Positions 46,789 to 61,083 of a stretch of 64,000 nucleotides of DNA are shown piece by piece. Source of the DNA: Oreocharis arfaki (taxonomy: Eukaryota > Chordata > Aves > Passeriformes > Paramythiidae); contig VZRR01013893.1 of NCBI GenBank assembly GCA_013398015.1, forward strand, positions 441,397 through 505,396. The letters run 5' to 3'. The notes beneath the pieces were generated by a model, which was not told where the DNA came from, made no database searches, and saw nothing but the letters and a program-made list of their open reading frames with translations. A program made the translations under genes and the position numbers. Each line of letters starts with the position of its first letter. Positions within the stretch are counted from its first letter, which is position 1.

Positions 46789-49414
46789 CTGGAAGAGGAA
46801 GAACAGGACACAAAAAAGAAAGCAGAAGCAGTGAGTTTGTGTGATGCTCTTCCTAAACCGAATTTCCTCAAAAAGGAAAGAACTCAAAATCAATTTCACA
46901 AAGGGCTCTGGGAAACATCTTTAGATACCTGTCACATGACTGAAAAGCCAACTTCAGTTTCACAAATGATACACTATATGATACAAAACTAAGTGAGCTC
47001 CTCATGACACCAAGGCACGGTTCTACACATGGAGATTTGTGAAAATCATTGAGATTAGAGGCAATCTGCTTTTTGCAACAAAGGCACGGTGGAAGGATTT
47101 TCTGTGGATCACAATGGTGTGGGCAGGGCCCAGACACAGGAATAAGCCCATTTGGAATTATTTCATTTGTGAAACCAGAGCTTGTACTGGTTACATTTTT
47201 TTCCTACAAAAAAAAAGAGCTAAACCATCATATTTATGACATAAGTATTTATCTTTAATCAGGCACATTTTTAAAGAGCAAAATAAAAATAGTCAAAATG
47301 TATAGTACAAAATAAGGCAGCACATCTTAAGGAGTTGGCAGCCAAAATTGCTGCAGAGCAATGTGCAATTTACAAAGGTACAAGAATAAAGAAAATAAAG
47401 TTAGTATGTTCACATCAGAAAACAAGGAAAAAAGCATGATTATATTACCTCTCTATGTTATCAAACTGTACCTTGACAGTACAATTATGACCATGTCTTT
47501 TCATTTTGCAGAAAAATCAAATTCTCAAAACAATTTCATATTGCTTTAAAGGCTTTCCTCATAGATCCTTACAATCAATGACACATCAAAACACCATATT
47601 CAGATGCTACCACTATGACAGCTGTTACTGACAGCTGATTTTCTGGCTGATCATAAGAGAAGCATAAAAAGGTAAAGCTTTGTAAGTGATGTGTGTTTTT
47701 AAGGACTGTTTTCTTGGCATATGCAAACAATCTGTTTGCACAAGAATGCAGCTTAAAGCGTATAGGTGGAACTGTCATTCTGAACGTGATAAATCTTAAT
47801 GGTTTTAGAAAATTAAGAGCAAATGCAAAGAAGGAAAAATTCAATTATTCAACTATTTTCTGGAATTGTATGTGGAGCACTTTTTGTTTCTCTTTCATTT
47901 AATAAGCAGAAGAGGGGAAAAAACCCCAAGTTCTTTTTTATTTGGTCTCATTGCAAAACCCATACATTTTGGCATCCTTTTAGCAGCGCCACAGCAATAC
48001 TCACCAGGTGTTTCCCACCCAACATACATACACAAAGTAGTATGAGACCAGGTGAAGTTCCCATTACCTCTCTGCCACTCAGGCCAAGCTTATGTCAGGC
48101 TGAATAGCACAGCCATGCCTTTGCACCAGTGCTCAGACACTTGCTCCTCTTTTCCCTGCAAGCCTATTAGCAGGAGAGAAGGCAGCAAGGAGGTAGCCTC
48201 TCCTTCCCTACCACACATGCAGTTTGCCATGTGGTGTAGAAACACTGGTGTAGAGCTGAGCAGCTTCTCTTTCTGCCAATCTACAGCATGAATCTCAAGG
48301 AAGTTCATCCCATCACGTCCATACCACATCTTCAGGCAGAGGCATGGGGATTGACCTGCCCCAGGACTTCCCAGCAGGACAGAAACAGGACGGAGTTTAT
48401 AACCCTCAGGACCAGTTCCCATGTCTTCAGAGTAAGGCATCCTGCATCCACAGCACTCATCCATTGAGAGGGGTTTCTTAAATCCTCTGCAAAGCACAGA
48501 GAAGTCATCATCTGGAACTGAGGCCTTTGGGGGCTTCTGTATGCAGGAAAAAATGCTGCCACAAGGCACTGAGGTTTGCTTGAACTGTGCTCCAGTGGAA
48601 AAAGAAAGGTCACCTGCCTGACTCAGAAACTCATTTTAATACTGATGTCAGTATCAAAGCACTCCTAGCAGCCTGCAGTGAAGCCTCACGCTCTAGGCAT
48701 AATAGATCCTTTTAGTATGGCTAGATGCAGGCTGGAAACAAAGAGACAGGCCTATTTAAAGCTCCAAAACAAACATTTACTCTGGTATTTTGTTCACTGC
48801 ACCCACCACCACTTCTTATAGAACTGTGTAAGTAATCAGTGCTTTGACTGACAGCCCACATTCCTAAGTTCTATTTCAATATAAACAGCACATATAATGG
48901 CTCAGTTTTATAAATGTCATCAATCACTTCTTTTTAGAGGATAGCCTGTCACAACACAGCAGTGACACCCAGTCAGTCACTTACGTTACAGCATCTTTCC
49001 TTAATCTGCAAAGGAAATTGCCTGATCTGCAGCTAACAGTTATAAAACCCATGCTGAATTAAAGATCCTCCCAACTTTCATGAGCAAAACCGTACCCCAG
49101 AAACATGGCATTCTTGCAGTGGTGTGTTGTGTGTTACTTCACAAGGCAGGTGGGAAATGTTAAAAAATAATGGGCCAGGTTTTCATGAAGCGACATCAGG
49201 AGAGCTACCTTCACCTTGGCTGTGAATCCAGGCTGAAGTAGCAATAGTGGATTATTCTCTTCCTATGAGACCACTCTTTTATTGGGGATGGATCATGCAG
49301 CATGGCACAAATGGGGGGCATTTCCCATGTAACAGTTCCCAGATGTTTGTTTTGTCTCACTTTGCTGCATCTTGCTGAATAGAGACCAAAGCTCTTTTTA
49401 ATGTTCTGTGGAGC
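46789..49414 (-). other. KIAA1958 intron upstream of the terminal exon (proximal part)
   Basis: No exon is recognised upstream of the acceptor at 46789. An apparent start codon at 46811-46813 just upstream of the acceptor is intronic. A 159-codon ORF at 48090-48569 (-) has no recognisable family and is treated as chance. Confidence 0.7.
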
Positions 49415-49852
49415 TGATGCCTTGGGTTTAAAGTTTTATATTTTCCAAATCCTGTACTGCCTAGTGTGTAACTCTAAAGTTTCTTGTAGCCTGTTAGCTT
49501 CTGCTCTCTCATGCCAGGTAGACATAACAAAGCCTCTCTGGGCCTACTCTCCAAGGACACTCAGACCATCCTACACCCAAAAAGTATAACCCAAGCCTCT
49601 GAGAGGGGGGCAAGCTTGGGGAAATTACAGCATTAACTGAAGCTTTAATTGGAGAATTACCCCTGATATGCAAATGAACCAAACCTATGAAAGTGTGAAG
49701 AACTCGTGACTCATCATCCATCTTGGGGTCCATCTTAGATGTAGCCTTTGGCTCCCCAAGGTGTACCTTTGAAGGCCTTTAAAAAAAAATATCTACCTTT
49801 ATTTCTTTATTCAGGTCTAGTCTCTGTTTCTAGGTAGCCACTCAAGGCATCA
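49415..49852 (+). mobile_element. Solo LTR, inverted relative to its sister copy at 10522-10957
   Basis: The 438-bp element has the same 9-bp inverted ends TGATGCCTT and AAGGCATCA and shares blocks such as GATATGCAAATG and GAGAATTACCCCTGATATGC-like sequence with the other copy. It is flanked by the direct repeat GAGC (49411-49414 and 49853-49856), a 4-bp target duplication. Relative to the sister copy, its TATA (TATGAAAG) and poly(A) signals are eroded, so it appears older or less constrained. Confidence 0.78.
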
Positions 49853-52800
49853 GAGCTGGTGGAAACTACTGGAAACATTGGTGGGGATCTACACTAGTTC
49901 CTTGACTACTGCAAACATAAACCTGTTTGCTCTTGGACCTACACTGCTAATAGCATCATCAGCTCTTCAGTGTGCATGGGTTTCAAAACTGGGTAAAAGC
50001 ACAGAAAAAAAAGCCACAAAGTGCTTCTCAATACAAGAGAACACCTCTGTATCAGAATGTCCCCAGGCTGCAAACTGACGTGGGATAGGAGAATAGGGAG
50101 GTGTAATATATGCTTTCACCTTTCTTATAGTCTTCTGTATGTCTCTGTTGTTAGGCTTTAGGAATACAAATACTCTTGTGTTATGGTCTAATTTCTTTCA
50201 GCTGGTTGGTCAGAACCAATCAACCAAAAATTATTGTCATCATTGAACTATGAAGCCAAGCTATCCTTAGTATCTTTTCCTTGTCATGATGCAGTCTTTG
50301 GAACTAGTAGTGCTGTTACCCCTGTTTTACAGACTACAACTAAAAGCAGGAAAAAATGAATTGATTTGGAGATGCATTGCCTGAGGTCCTGCCCCCTCAG
50401 CTGCATCAGTGCACGAAGGACCTGGTTATAGCTCTTATGTTTCTTATCATACCCCACATCAGAGTTTCATTTCCAAGAAAACCACAGTGTGGCAGAAAAA
50501 GACAGTAAAACCCACCTTACTGGGGGGTCCAGGGTGAACTCCCAACTGTAACTTTGAAAAAGTGATGAGTACTCACTATGTTCTAGTTCAAATGTAGCAA
50601 AAGAGATAAATTGACCAGGCAGAGATTAAACAGACAACCTAGTGGGAACAGAATGTCCCAGGCTAGCCCACGACCATCAGATGATCTCTCCCACAGACTA
50701 ACAGCTGTTTTCTGATCTTTTCATAATCTGATCTTAACGCAGCCAAGACTTAATATAATCAGCGGAGTTATCAAACTCAGGCTTGTTTTAATTTCAGCTC
50801 ACACACATACACACACTTGGACTCCCTGAAAAGGACGGTAACCTCTGTAATTACATATGGCAGGGGGAAAAGGCACTTGCTTTCATGATAGACAGATACA
50901 GATTGTTAATGTTCAGAGAGCATTTGTGACATCAGTGGGAGTCACAAACCTGAGTTATTACTGCAAACAGTCTTAAACTCTGCGTATGGTAAGCAGTGAG
51001 ATCTCACAGATGTACATTAAAAGTAAGGTGGGTTTTCTTGGTGGTAATCACATCACCAGCTAGTCTTCTCTGCCAAATTTGTGTCCTGACTAGGAAAATG
51101 CCTCTGCAGGAGACCTGCTTCCACTGATATGATTTCATTCAAGTGAAAAAGCCTAATTAACCACACATGAAGCACCACCTATCTCTATGTTGGCGCTAGG
51201 TGCCCTCGCTCTACTCACCAGCACCTTGCAGGTTGGCTGTTGCCCTTGTTTTGCAATTACTGAAAAGCAGTGATATCCAGCCTCTGGGCCGTGACAATAT
51301 TCAGCCCATTAAAACAGTTCAAGCAAACCACAGCCTGCTCCTACCTTTTTCTCCTGTCCCCTCCTGTTCCAAGAAGGTATCTATAGGCAAACAACACTCT
51401 CAAATCTACAGTCTCAGTGAGCAGAGGTCATTCTGTTGTGCAAAGGAGTTATGGTCAAGTCACAATGGGCAACAGCTGCACAAGACTCTGACAAATGTGC
51501 CCCCCTGAAAGCCATGCTTCTGCTTCCCTGTCAGAACCAGCTGAACACCACTGTCATACCACAGCATCCCAGAATACTTCTGCATGCAAAACTTAGCAAG
51601 CTGACAGCTGGTTTTCACAATATCACAAGAATAACCCAGCATTCTCATGTCTTGCTGCCAAAAATGAGGGTGAGGGTAAGAGCAGAAGGTGTCCACAGCA
51701 GAAGTGACTCTAAACATTTGCAGAAACATCCTGAGAATAAGTAGAAGAAAGTGCTTCTGTATTTTTTCTTGAATTTCTGCCCTACCCTCTGATGTTGTTA
51801 CTAAATTCTCTTTAAAAGGTAAAGTTCCCTGTTCCCACTATATTAAGTTAAACTCTATTTTAACATTTAAAATGTTAAACTCCAGTTTAACATTCTCAGA
51901 AAAGGCTTTCATTAGCATGTAAAATTTGCAGTATGAAAGAAATTAATTAATTAATATACACTTATGAAGGATGCTATGACTTTGGCAAAAAAAAATTATA
52001 CTCTTATTCAGTTAACCTCCTCCAATGAAATTAGCAGCAAAATGGTTTATGATTCTAAAATTAAAAAACTTTAGGAAAAAAAAGGACATAGACTGCAAGC
52101 AAATGAGTATGGGAATATTTATTCATTGGCATCTCCATGAAATAAAGTCACTAAAACTTAAGTCACCTGAACAATTTTTGCAAGGTATAGAATGGTCTGA
52201 TAATGCTCACTCAGACACTAGTGCTGATTTCCAGTTTGTGTTCTCTTTCACTATCTTCTCTCAACAGCTTGAAGACATTTGAGATGTAGTTTGGCTGCTA
52301 GCAAAGCCAACAATAAAATACATATCAATACTAATGGGACTTCCCCACAATCCTCAGATATCAGAAAATTTGTAGCCATGACAAGGGATTAAGAAGTTAC
52401 GTTCTCCTATGACTGACTGGGTTACCCTTTTTATGCAGTGGATACTAGCAACTGCTAAAGAACAGTGCAAAACAGCAGCGCCCTGGGAACTCCAATTTTT
52501 ACAAGGCTGCCTTCCTTTTCCACCTGATGAACGTGACATCTGAGCCATTCCAGCACAAAGGTTCTAAAAATGCATTTTCTAAATAAAAAATGTTACCATT
52601 GCGTCACTTCATCTAGTTGTCTGGTTTTGGTTTCGTCATGGTAGTGGAAAACAGAAGTGTTGCATTCCAGTTTTACCTTTCACTTTCCTTCTTCCACTGA
52701 GCAATTAACAGCGGCATTTCTGGGGTATGAGGCCATACAGTTCCCTATCCCCTTTTGAAGCTGTTCTGAGATGCACTGGCATGAACTGCTGCAATGCAAA

Positions 52801-55800
52801 ATGGGATGTATTTCCTCTGTACCATCACAGTGGGATATTTATCCAGATTCCACCTCCATTTGACAGGAAGAAATATAAGAGTTCCAGCTATCCCAGGCTT
52901 GCCCAACACTGCAACACTGCACAGCAGGATGCTACAGCTCAGACAGAAGAAACAGAAACTATTTTGCAAGAGTACTAAGAAACTCATATATCTGGTACTT
53001 AGGTGATGTACAGGCAATATATTCGCAGCTGGCAGCTGGAGTGGAACTGCTATTTAATCTGGCCCATTCCAAGTCAGTCACCTGGACTGTAACCAAGCCT
53101 GCAACCATCTCCAGGTCTACCTGCCATGCTTCATCGCACTCTTATTTCCATAGCTATTATCTGAACAGGAGGTATATAAAAACAAGTTATTTGGACCCTT
53201 ACAGAATTGACATTCAGGGACTGAACTCTTCATAGAGGTGGAGGATATAAAAGCCATACTTAAAGTTTCCTAAACTGCAAACCCAAAACCATTAGGAAAC
53301 TTTAAAAAAAAAAAGTGAAACCCCATTCCTGTTGAAGTAACTGACTGAACTTCCTTCAACAATGTTCACTTCTAAGATATAACTTCTACTCTTTAAGAGC
53401 TCAGGTTAAACAAATCAGGTAGTATGGTGAAATTGGAGTGCTGCTGGAGTTGATAAGTAGGAAAACATTATCTGTAATGTGAGGCTAATGTCAGGTGTGC
53501 ATTGAGCACGCATCTTCGTATTCAGCCATATAATATTCTAATAATTTCCAAACAATTAATGGCTAACACCATAAGAAAACTCCAGGTATTGGTTTCAGTT
53601 TAAAGCTAAAGAAAAGGACACCTGACAATTATTTTCTTCAGATTAAATATTTAACCCTGGAAAACTTTTTGTTTACCCAGGACTTCTTTGAAACATAAAG
53701 AAATGTTGCCCTTTCAAAGTATGTTAGTTACTTAATGCTTTGTGGCAGAAGGAATTAAAGAAATGATTGTAATGGTCTACACTACCCTGAGAACTGGAAA
53801 CTGGGTGATGCACAGCACAAGGGATGCACTAGTTTTCAAAGAGGACCTGGCCCAGCACCAGTCCAGAAAGTGTTGCATACACATCCTCAGCAGAGTATTC
53901 GTTTTTCTCCCAAGTAAGTTTCCAAGTCAACAAAGCATATTTTAAGTGTGTTCTGGATTGGTGTCCCTGTATTTAAGAATCTGCTTATGTAAAAATCAAC
54001 TGGACTAAGTCATAATATGTATAGAAGATGAAACTGAATAATATTTATATGTATACAGTAACTTGATTCGAAAGCTGTAAGAAGGAAAAAAACAAGAAGA
54101 AAAAACAAAAATGAGGAGAGAAAAAACTGTAAAGATCTGAGACACACCTCCTTTATTGAATTAAGTTTACAAATTGAAAATTATACAATTCTCAGGGCAA
54201 AAATACGTTTCTTACACAACAAAATCAAGAATCTACATTTTCAGAAAGGTTTCCACCTTTCCATGCTCCTACACAGAAAACCAGATTTATAGATGTGTAA
54301 ACAGATCTCAGAAGCAGTGATTGCTCAGCCAGAAATTTAACTACTGGGCTGGTTTGCACAAAATCAGAGGTATAAATTTACATAGCATTTAGGAATATTT
54401 GGCACAGTGGAAATTTGTGCCTCTCTGCAGCTGAAAGCCCTGTGGAAGTAAAATGAGAAACAGGACCCATGTATCCCCTTACAGTTCAGTCTTCTCTAAG
54501 AAGAATTTTAATGTAAAACATGTAAAATGTCCCACCCCACATCACCAGAGGTTTAGCATGTTCTCAGCTACAGTGTACCACCAGTTTTAATGTCATCACA
54601 TTTAAGAAAAACCTTTAATAAGCATAGTTGAGAAAGCAGTGCAAGAGGTCTGGAAGGGATGAGCCAGGGCTATGAAGTTTGCCTGCTTTTGATTCAATCT
54701 AGACAGCAGCTGAGAAGGAGAACTGGGAAATATGGGAGAGAAATAAAGAGGAGGGGGAGAGAAGAGAGCATAAGAACAAAGAATATGAAAAAAAACATAA
54801 CACAAAAGAGAGAGATTAAAACCAGATGAGAATCCTCATCATCTGAAATCTAATTTATATCACTGTTTCAAAATGAGTCACTCTAACTGGGGCGGCAAGC
54901 AGAGAAACAAAGAAAAGGAGAATGTAATAAATATTTTATTACATTAATCATAATAAGCTGCACTTTAAGCCTTGGCCAAAGTATATTCTTAAATCAGGCT
55001 GAGAATGTGAGCAGTTTCAGACTCAAGAGCATGAGGCCCACATGACTGTAATTAACATAATAAATCATACTGTGAAACTCTCTACGCAGGCTGACAGCAC
55101 TGGGTTGATATATTGCTTATTAAAGACTGCAGACATTTTTCCCTCTATTTTATTAAAGTGCTGTTGGTAGTGAATCAAAAAGTACCCTTTTTTATTCTGG
55201 CTGAACTATCTACTGCAGGTGTAAGAGGAAATGTGTTAGCAGCTCTTGCCATTTACTTCTGGTAATTGCAGCACATGGACCCCAAAGAACTACTGGTTTT
55301 TTCTCTCACTACCACCTTTAATTTAGCAAAGTACTCCAACCGCCTTGTTAGTGACCTTGATGTATCATTTCAGAAATGGTGATTTTGCCCAGCCAGACCG
55401 ATTTGTTTTTACCTTTCCTTTCACTGTATATTGTCCAGTAGGAGTGAAGCAAGCTACGAAGGGCACAGACTCTATGAAGAGCTCACAATTTACAACCCTG
55501 CATAAGGAATTTCCATGCACACTTTTAACACACATATTTCTTTTCTCTTTGCTGGCTCAGAAAGCAGTATTTGAGGAGCAGCTCTTTACACAGCTCTCCA
55601 GAGAGAATGAAGTCTAACACTTCAAGTGAAACAGTTTTTAAGGTGGATTTTTAGCCTCCTTTTCTGTTTTGTGCCGAGAGTCCTCTCCACCTCATACTCC
55701 AGAAAAAAATGACAACTATGAACTTTATTTTAACCTTTGCAAACACAACTCTCATCACATTAAAGGGACAGAAGTTTAAAATGTTAAGGTTGGGGAAGAC

Positions 55801-58477
55801 TCAAATCTGGGCAGAGAGCAGAGACATGAACACATCCCCGCTTTCAGAAGGAGGACCGCCCTCAAGCGTTAGATACTCTGCTAGACAGCTGCTCACACAC
55901 CCTGGTTGACCAAAGACCACTTTATTTCAGACCAGCCATGGCATGCCCAGGTTATTTGCCAAGACAAGGCCTCCCAAGAGGAGCAGGAGCAGCTGGAAAT
56001 TTTGCACAGTGAGGAGACAAACCTGCAAGAGAATCACATTCATCAAGAACTGGACCGTTGTTTATGGCACAGCTCATCTCCTTCTGTCCTTGAATACATG
56101 TTTAAACCTAGTTTATCTTAGTTTGACTGAGTAAATATTTAGTCACATTTTGCAGCTCTAGTTGAATAAAATCTCTTTAAATAAAATGAGGAGTTTCAGA
56201 TGTTTTCTAGCTATGTACACACTCAGGAGAGCATACACAAATTACTTACCTCTCTCTTGCTCAGAATATTGTTATTATTTCTCTTCTGTATTTACACTGT
56301 CAAAATTTTCCTGTCAGGAATGTTTTGTTATTTCCATAAAAATAATTTGTTCTTCTGTATAGGATATGAGCAATCAGTTCCCCTGCTACTGAATGAGTTC
56401 CTACTAAAATTGACACAAAACAATTAGAATAAGAGGTGACAAGGGCTATAGTTTAATGCATATAATTCTGGATGTATTATACATATACATGCCTATTTTA
56501 ATATGCACTAGCACAATAAACAGTCTGATGTATTTAACAATTCTGTAAGTGAATGGTAAATGGGACAATTTATTGTCCAACTGTAAGTTTTCTGAAGACT
56601 ATCTTAAATCAGGGGAGGGAAAACAGAGGCATAAAGCCAATTCTTTTTACAGAGAGAAAAAAAAAGTAAATCTGCAAGCAAAAAACCAAAATGTCTATCA
56701 GCATATAGGCATGAATGCTGTTCTGTAATGCTAAGAATACTGTTCCTCTCTGTTATTTTGTTTTCTTGGCTTTGTACTCATAAGAGAAATGAAGTCCCAA
56801 ACAAGTGGCAACACTCCATCTGCTAGAAGAAAAGGACAGAAAAAATCTCCGTAAGTTGGCACATCAACATGACTGAAGGACAGAGCCCATAACAATCAGA
56901 AGAGTGCTCCAAGTTGTGGACAAGATGAAATTATTCCCACAAAAAACCATCAATGCTTCTCTGGCTCATTCATACTGCTATCTTTGACCAGCCACTGTAG
57001 GAAAGCAGAGATTAGGCACATACCCAGTGAAAAGAGGAGTGTAAACACAAAATCAAAACAAGCTATTCAAGGATCGGAGATGAACATCCTTATTTTTCAC
57101 AGGCTTGATCTTTGTGTACAGGTTTCCTGGTTGACATAATACAGTAATACAGCACATTCAGCTGTTGCACTGGGGTAATGTGACCTGGGGTAGAATTAGC
57201 TCAGAATACAATTTCTCCTTCTCTGAATGAAACAGAAGACCAGAATTTTTCCTTCATTTTTTCCTTCCCAAGTACAAAGCAGAAAGAAACTGACTAAACA
57301 TTATTAATCCATTGCTATTTCAAGTGATGTTTTTATCATGAAGACCTAGTTAATGAAAAGCTACAGCAGACCACACTGTCACTGTGATAGTCACCCTCAG
57401 TTCTATCAACAGGAACACATGCAGAATTTCTGTGTGTGTATGCGCATTTACCGTTCAATTAGAGTTAAAGGGATTAACAGGGATGTATTACAAGTAAGAT
57501 GCAGCCAATGCACTTAATGATCAATGTATAATTAAGTAAAGTTTTAATAACATGAAGTTTTAATCAGACTCAGCAAAGTTCTCAGCACCACTTTTTAAAA
57601 GACATGCATGCAGGAAGCCCTGCTCCCAGTTCCAACCAGGGGCAGGATTCAGTGGGAACCATGACCTGGGAACTGCTGTGTCTAACACAACATTTGCGTG
57701 ATCAGCAGCATCCTTCCATTTTTAAAGGGCAGTATTGCATGGCTACAGACAAAAGCAGACTCATTTCGGAAATGAAAACACAGCCCTGCCCAACCGTTCC
57801 ACAGAGGCCACCAGACACATTCAAGCTGTTCAAAACAACCAGTGCTGATAGCCACTGTCACCACTCTGTGGAGTCCCCCAGCAAGAAAAATTCATGACGG
57901 AAAGCAGACATTCCATTTTCTCTCTGTTGAGACTTTGATTTAATAGCCTGTTTCAACACTTCCTGGAATGGGCATATGCTTCATTTAAGCATACTTTATC
58001 AAAGAAAGATAGATTTCATCATGTTTCAGTGCTTCCAGGATCTGAATGTTTTAGCAAGCACTGGTCAGTGCTGTGCCAGCCATGATAAAATATCTAAAAC
58101 ATCATCATGTTTCTGTTTTCTTTCCTGGAAAAATTCAAATAAGAATTTCTGCATTCTAAATTTTTGTCTTGCTTGGAGAGATAGAAAGTATACTCATATA
58201 TTTTTACTGGACTGTTTCATGCTCAAGCAGATTCTAGATTCACTGCAAGCACAAGAAGATGACATGACAGAAGAAGACTCACTAAGAGGGATATAATTTA
58301 GGTATGAAGAAAATGGGAGAAATGAGTAGCCACTGAGTACTGGCTTCACAGAACAGCTTATGCAAAAAATGCCATGTTCCCATGACTGAGACAGGTGAAA
58401 CAGTTCTTCCCAAGGTCTACTGCTACTAAAATCTTAGGGCTTGAATACATATGTGAAGCAGTCCTTCTGCAGGTGTA
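49853..58477 (-). other. KIAA1958 intron, no exon recognised
   Basis: 8.6 kb of AT-rich sequence with short chance ORFs, an AATTAATTAATTAAT run near 51940 and purine-rich stretches near 54070-54120 and 54740-54830. No coding exon or complete mobile element is seen. Confidence 0.6.
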
Positions 58478-59345
58478 GAATCATTGAATCATAGAATTGT
58501 TAAGGCTGAAAAAAACCTTTAAGATATCAAAACCAACCATCCACCTAGTACAATCACCATGTTCACCACTAAACCAAGTCCTGAAGTACCATATCCACAT
58601 GTTTTTTTGAATGGTTTCACAGGGATGGTGACTCTACCACTTCCCTGGTCAGCCTGTTCCAATGCTTTACAACTCTACTGATGATGAACCTTTTCCTAAT
58701 ATTCAACCTTAACCTCCCCTTGTGCAGCTTAAGGCCATTTCCTCTCATCCTGTCAGGTTGGGGTGGGTGAGCTGGCAACAGCAGAAGCCGAGATGCCAGA
58801 AACCCCTGGTGTAGGAGAGACCCTGCGCTGGTGGGTCAACTCAGAAAGTAAATAGCTCCCCCAACTTGGGTTATGGGGAAAGACTTCTTCTCCCATCAGG
58901 CAGTACCTGTCTGGTACCTGGTCCCCCACTCCGCCCCTTCCCTCTCCCCATTGGTTGTTGTATCCCTCTGCCTTCNCTGGAAGTCGGCCTGCGAGGTGCC
59001 GAGCTGCACCCCCAGGGCATCCCTTGCAGGGGATGCTTTCGGGTTAACGCGGCGATTTCAGCCACCCCACAGCACCCCGCATCACTGTCACTTGCCTGGG
59101 AGAAGAGACCAACACCTATCTGGCTGCCCAGGCTGAACAACCCCAGGTTGCTTCCGGTGCTTCTTATCAGTCTTCTGTTCCAGATCCTTTCCCAGCTTTG
59201 TTGTCCTTCTCTGCACATGTTCCAGCACCTCAAGGTCTTTCACGGAGTGAAGAACCCAAAACTGACCACAGGATTTGAGGTGTGGTCTCACCAGTGCCAA
59301 AAACAGGCGAATGACCACTTTCTTGGCCCTGTTTAGTGAAGTACC
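58478..59345 (-). mobile_element. CR1 LINE fragment, split by a nested insertion
   Basis: The CR1 3' tail (GAATCATTGAATCATAGAAT) is at the left. Left part 58478-58755 and right part 59085-59345 are contiguous in CR1. The right part translates on the - strand to FLALVRPHLKSCGQFWVLHS and KDLEVLEHVQRRTTK, the reverse-transcriptase C-terminus. The 329 bp between them are not CR1. Confidence 0.9.
58756..59084 (-). mobile_element. Small insertion nested in CR1, 6-bp target duplication
   Basis: The 329-bp GC-rich insertion is flanked by CTGTCA on both sides (58750-58755 and 59085-59090), and CR1 sequence resumes directly after it. Read on the - strand it begins TGATGCGGGGTGC but ends CCCCAACC, so one terminus is canonical for an LTR and the other is not. 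A single N lies at 58976. A 6-bp duplication suggests a class II ERV solo LTR, but the family is not recognised. Confidence 0.65.
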
Positions 59346-60432
59346 AGCCTCAGACAAAGTGGAAAATCACTCTCAGAAAGTGTCCTGATCTAAACCATCA
59401 AGCCCTGCGTTCCCTTTTTGTCCCAGCATCCCATCTGAAGTGCAAAGGGGAAGTGTGTGTCTGAAGCCTTTCCAGGATCAGCATCTCTCTTGGCTGCTGT
59501 GCTGCATCTCCTCTGCAGATCCCAATCTGACTCTGCCTTGTTTCTCTTTTCTTAAAGACTCACAAATCACAAGCTGAAAATAGCTCAAAAATGAAACAAT
59601 TTCAAAGATCACACAAAGGAATGGATCTATTATCAAAAGCACCATGTTAAATAATCTGTTTCCTCAAATTAGAGTGATGTTCAGTACAGATGTGTCCAAT
59701 TTTGTCTGTTTTTTCCCATATGTTTTCAGGAGAGCTGGAACCAGCAGATGCCTTATTTTCTTCTTTTATATTACCAGTATCATAAAACAGAGCACTTTGC
59801 ACAAAACAGTTGCCTATTTAAGACACCTTTAGAGAAAGGGAGAACATAGCATCTCAATCATGTTGGTTTGCAAAAATGATCGTTTTCTACTTTTCACTTG
59901 TGCATCCTATTTTTTGTTTTTCTGCCTTTCATGTTAGGGTACTGGGGGACAGGGTATATTTCTAGGACTGAAATGAACAGTGATGCTCCAGAACACAACC
60001 ATTCATTGAAACAGGCAGTTTGTCTTCTGGTATGATACACCATATTCCTTAATACTGTCTGTGCAATGGTACTTTGAATGAAAACTGTATCTTTAAGATA
60101 ATCAATAATTCTCCATGATGCAATTCCTCTATTCAGAACCCCAGTGAATACTCTCAACTGTTTGTCAGCTGAACTTGGCACGCTCTACAAAATTAATCCT
60201 TAAAAACTGCTGGGGCCTGGCTGCAATAGTCCTTTTCTTTCCCTCCTAGCTACAGGCAAATAACTTTCACAGATTGCATGGAAACTATCATTCCTCCACC
60301 CTCCTCTGTTACCTAGCATCAACAGGCCTATGGAGCTTTTACTGCAGGAATGAAACTGAAAGCCCATCCCCAAACATCTCCCACACCAACCTACTTTCAG
60401 TATGAATACTCATCAATGGTTTCCTCCAAGAA

Positions 60433-60474
60433 GTGTGTATGTGTATATATATACATATATGTATATATATATAT
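60433..60474. repeat. (TG/TA)n microsatellite
   Basis: Short TG units lead into alternating TA with ATACATATATG interruptions. Confidence 0.92.
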
Positions 60475-61052
60475 CCAGTTACAGTGCTGCCAGGAGATGT
60501 CTCTTTGTGCTGCAGGTAGTTCCACTCAGAGGAAGTCCATGCTGAAAAGAGGAAATAAGCCCTGACATCAAAGAAAGCAGCAGCCTAATCTTTTGCATGC
60601 ATAACTGTTGCGATAAACACTAAATATTCAGGACAACCTGCATGTGCCAAGTCCATTGCTGGTTATACAAAAAGGCTGGCATGAGATTTGTGTCTGAAAG
60701 GAATTTTCACTATAGAAAATACAAGTGAAATGGTGATAGGTACCTTTCTTCAGCACAGTGAAAATCTAAAGATATTGTAACAATTCATGTGTTTTCATTT
60801 CTGTGCTCTCCTGCAAAAATTACTACCTTGATAAATGCCTCTCGTAGGAACAGCTTCATAAACAACTCTTGTATTAGAGTTGTTAGTATTATGGGTTCAT
60901 TTCTTTTTTAAAAATTCGTTTGTTGTGCTGCGCACCCAGATGATAAAAGCAATTACACAACTACTCTGCCAAGGCTAAACTTGTCCTCTTTATGCTACTG
61001 TCCTGCTTTTAAACAGAACTCTCTAACAACATTGTAAAGATAACTAACCATT

Positions 61053-61083
61053 AGCTAGACTTCTAGAATAAAGAAGTCTAGCT
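61053..61083. repeat. Perfect 12-bp inverted repeat (hairpin, 7-nt loop)
   Basis: Arms AGCTAGACTTCT (61053-61064) and AGAAGTCTAGCT (61072-61083) are exact complements around the loop AGAATAA. A direct, slightly diverged copy of the first arm follows at about 61081-61096. Confidence 0.9.

Noticed and set aside
46789..46813. Start codon at 46811-46813 of the long - strand ORF as the true translation start
   Set aside because: It lies in a pyrimidine-rich acceptor tract; the exon begins at 46788 and translation starts in an upstream exon.
48090..48569. 159-codon - strand ORF upstream of the KIAA1958 exon
   Set aside because: Same strand as KIAA1958 but no homology to it that I can see and no convincing acceptor-donor pair with compatible phase.
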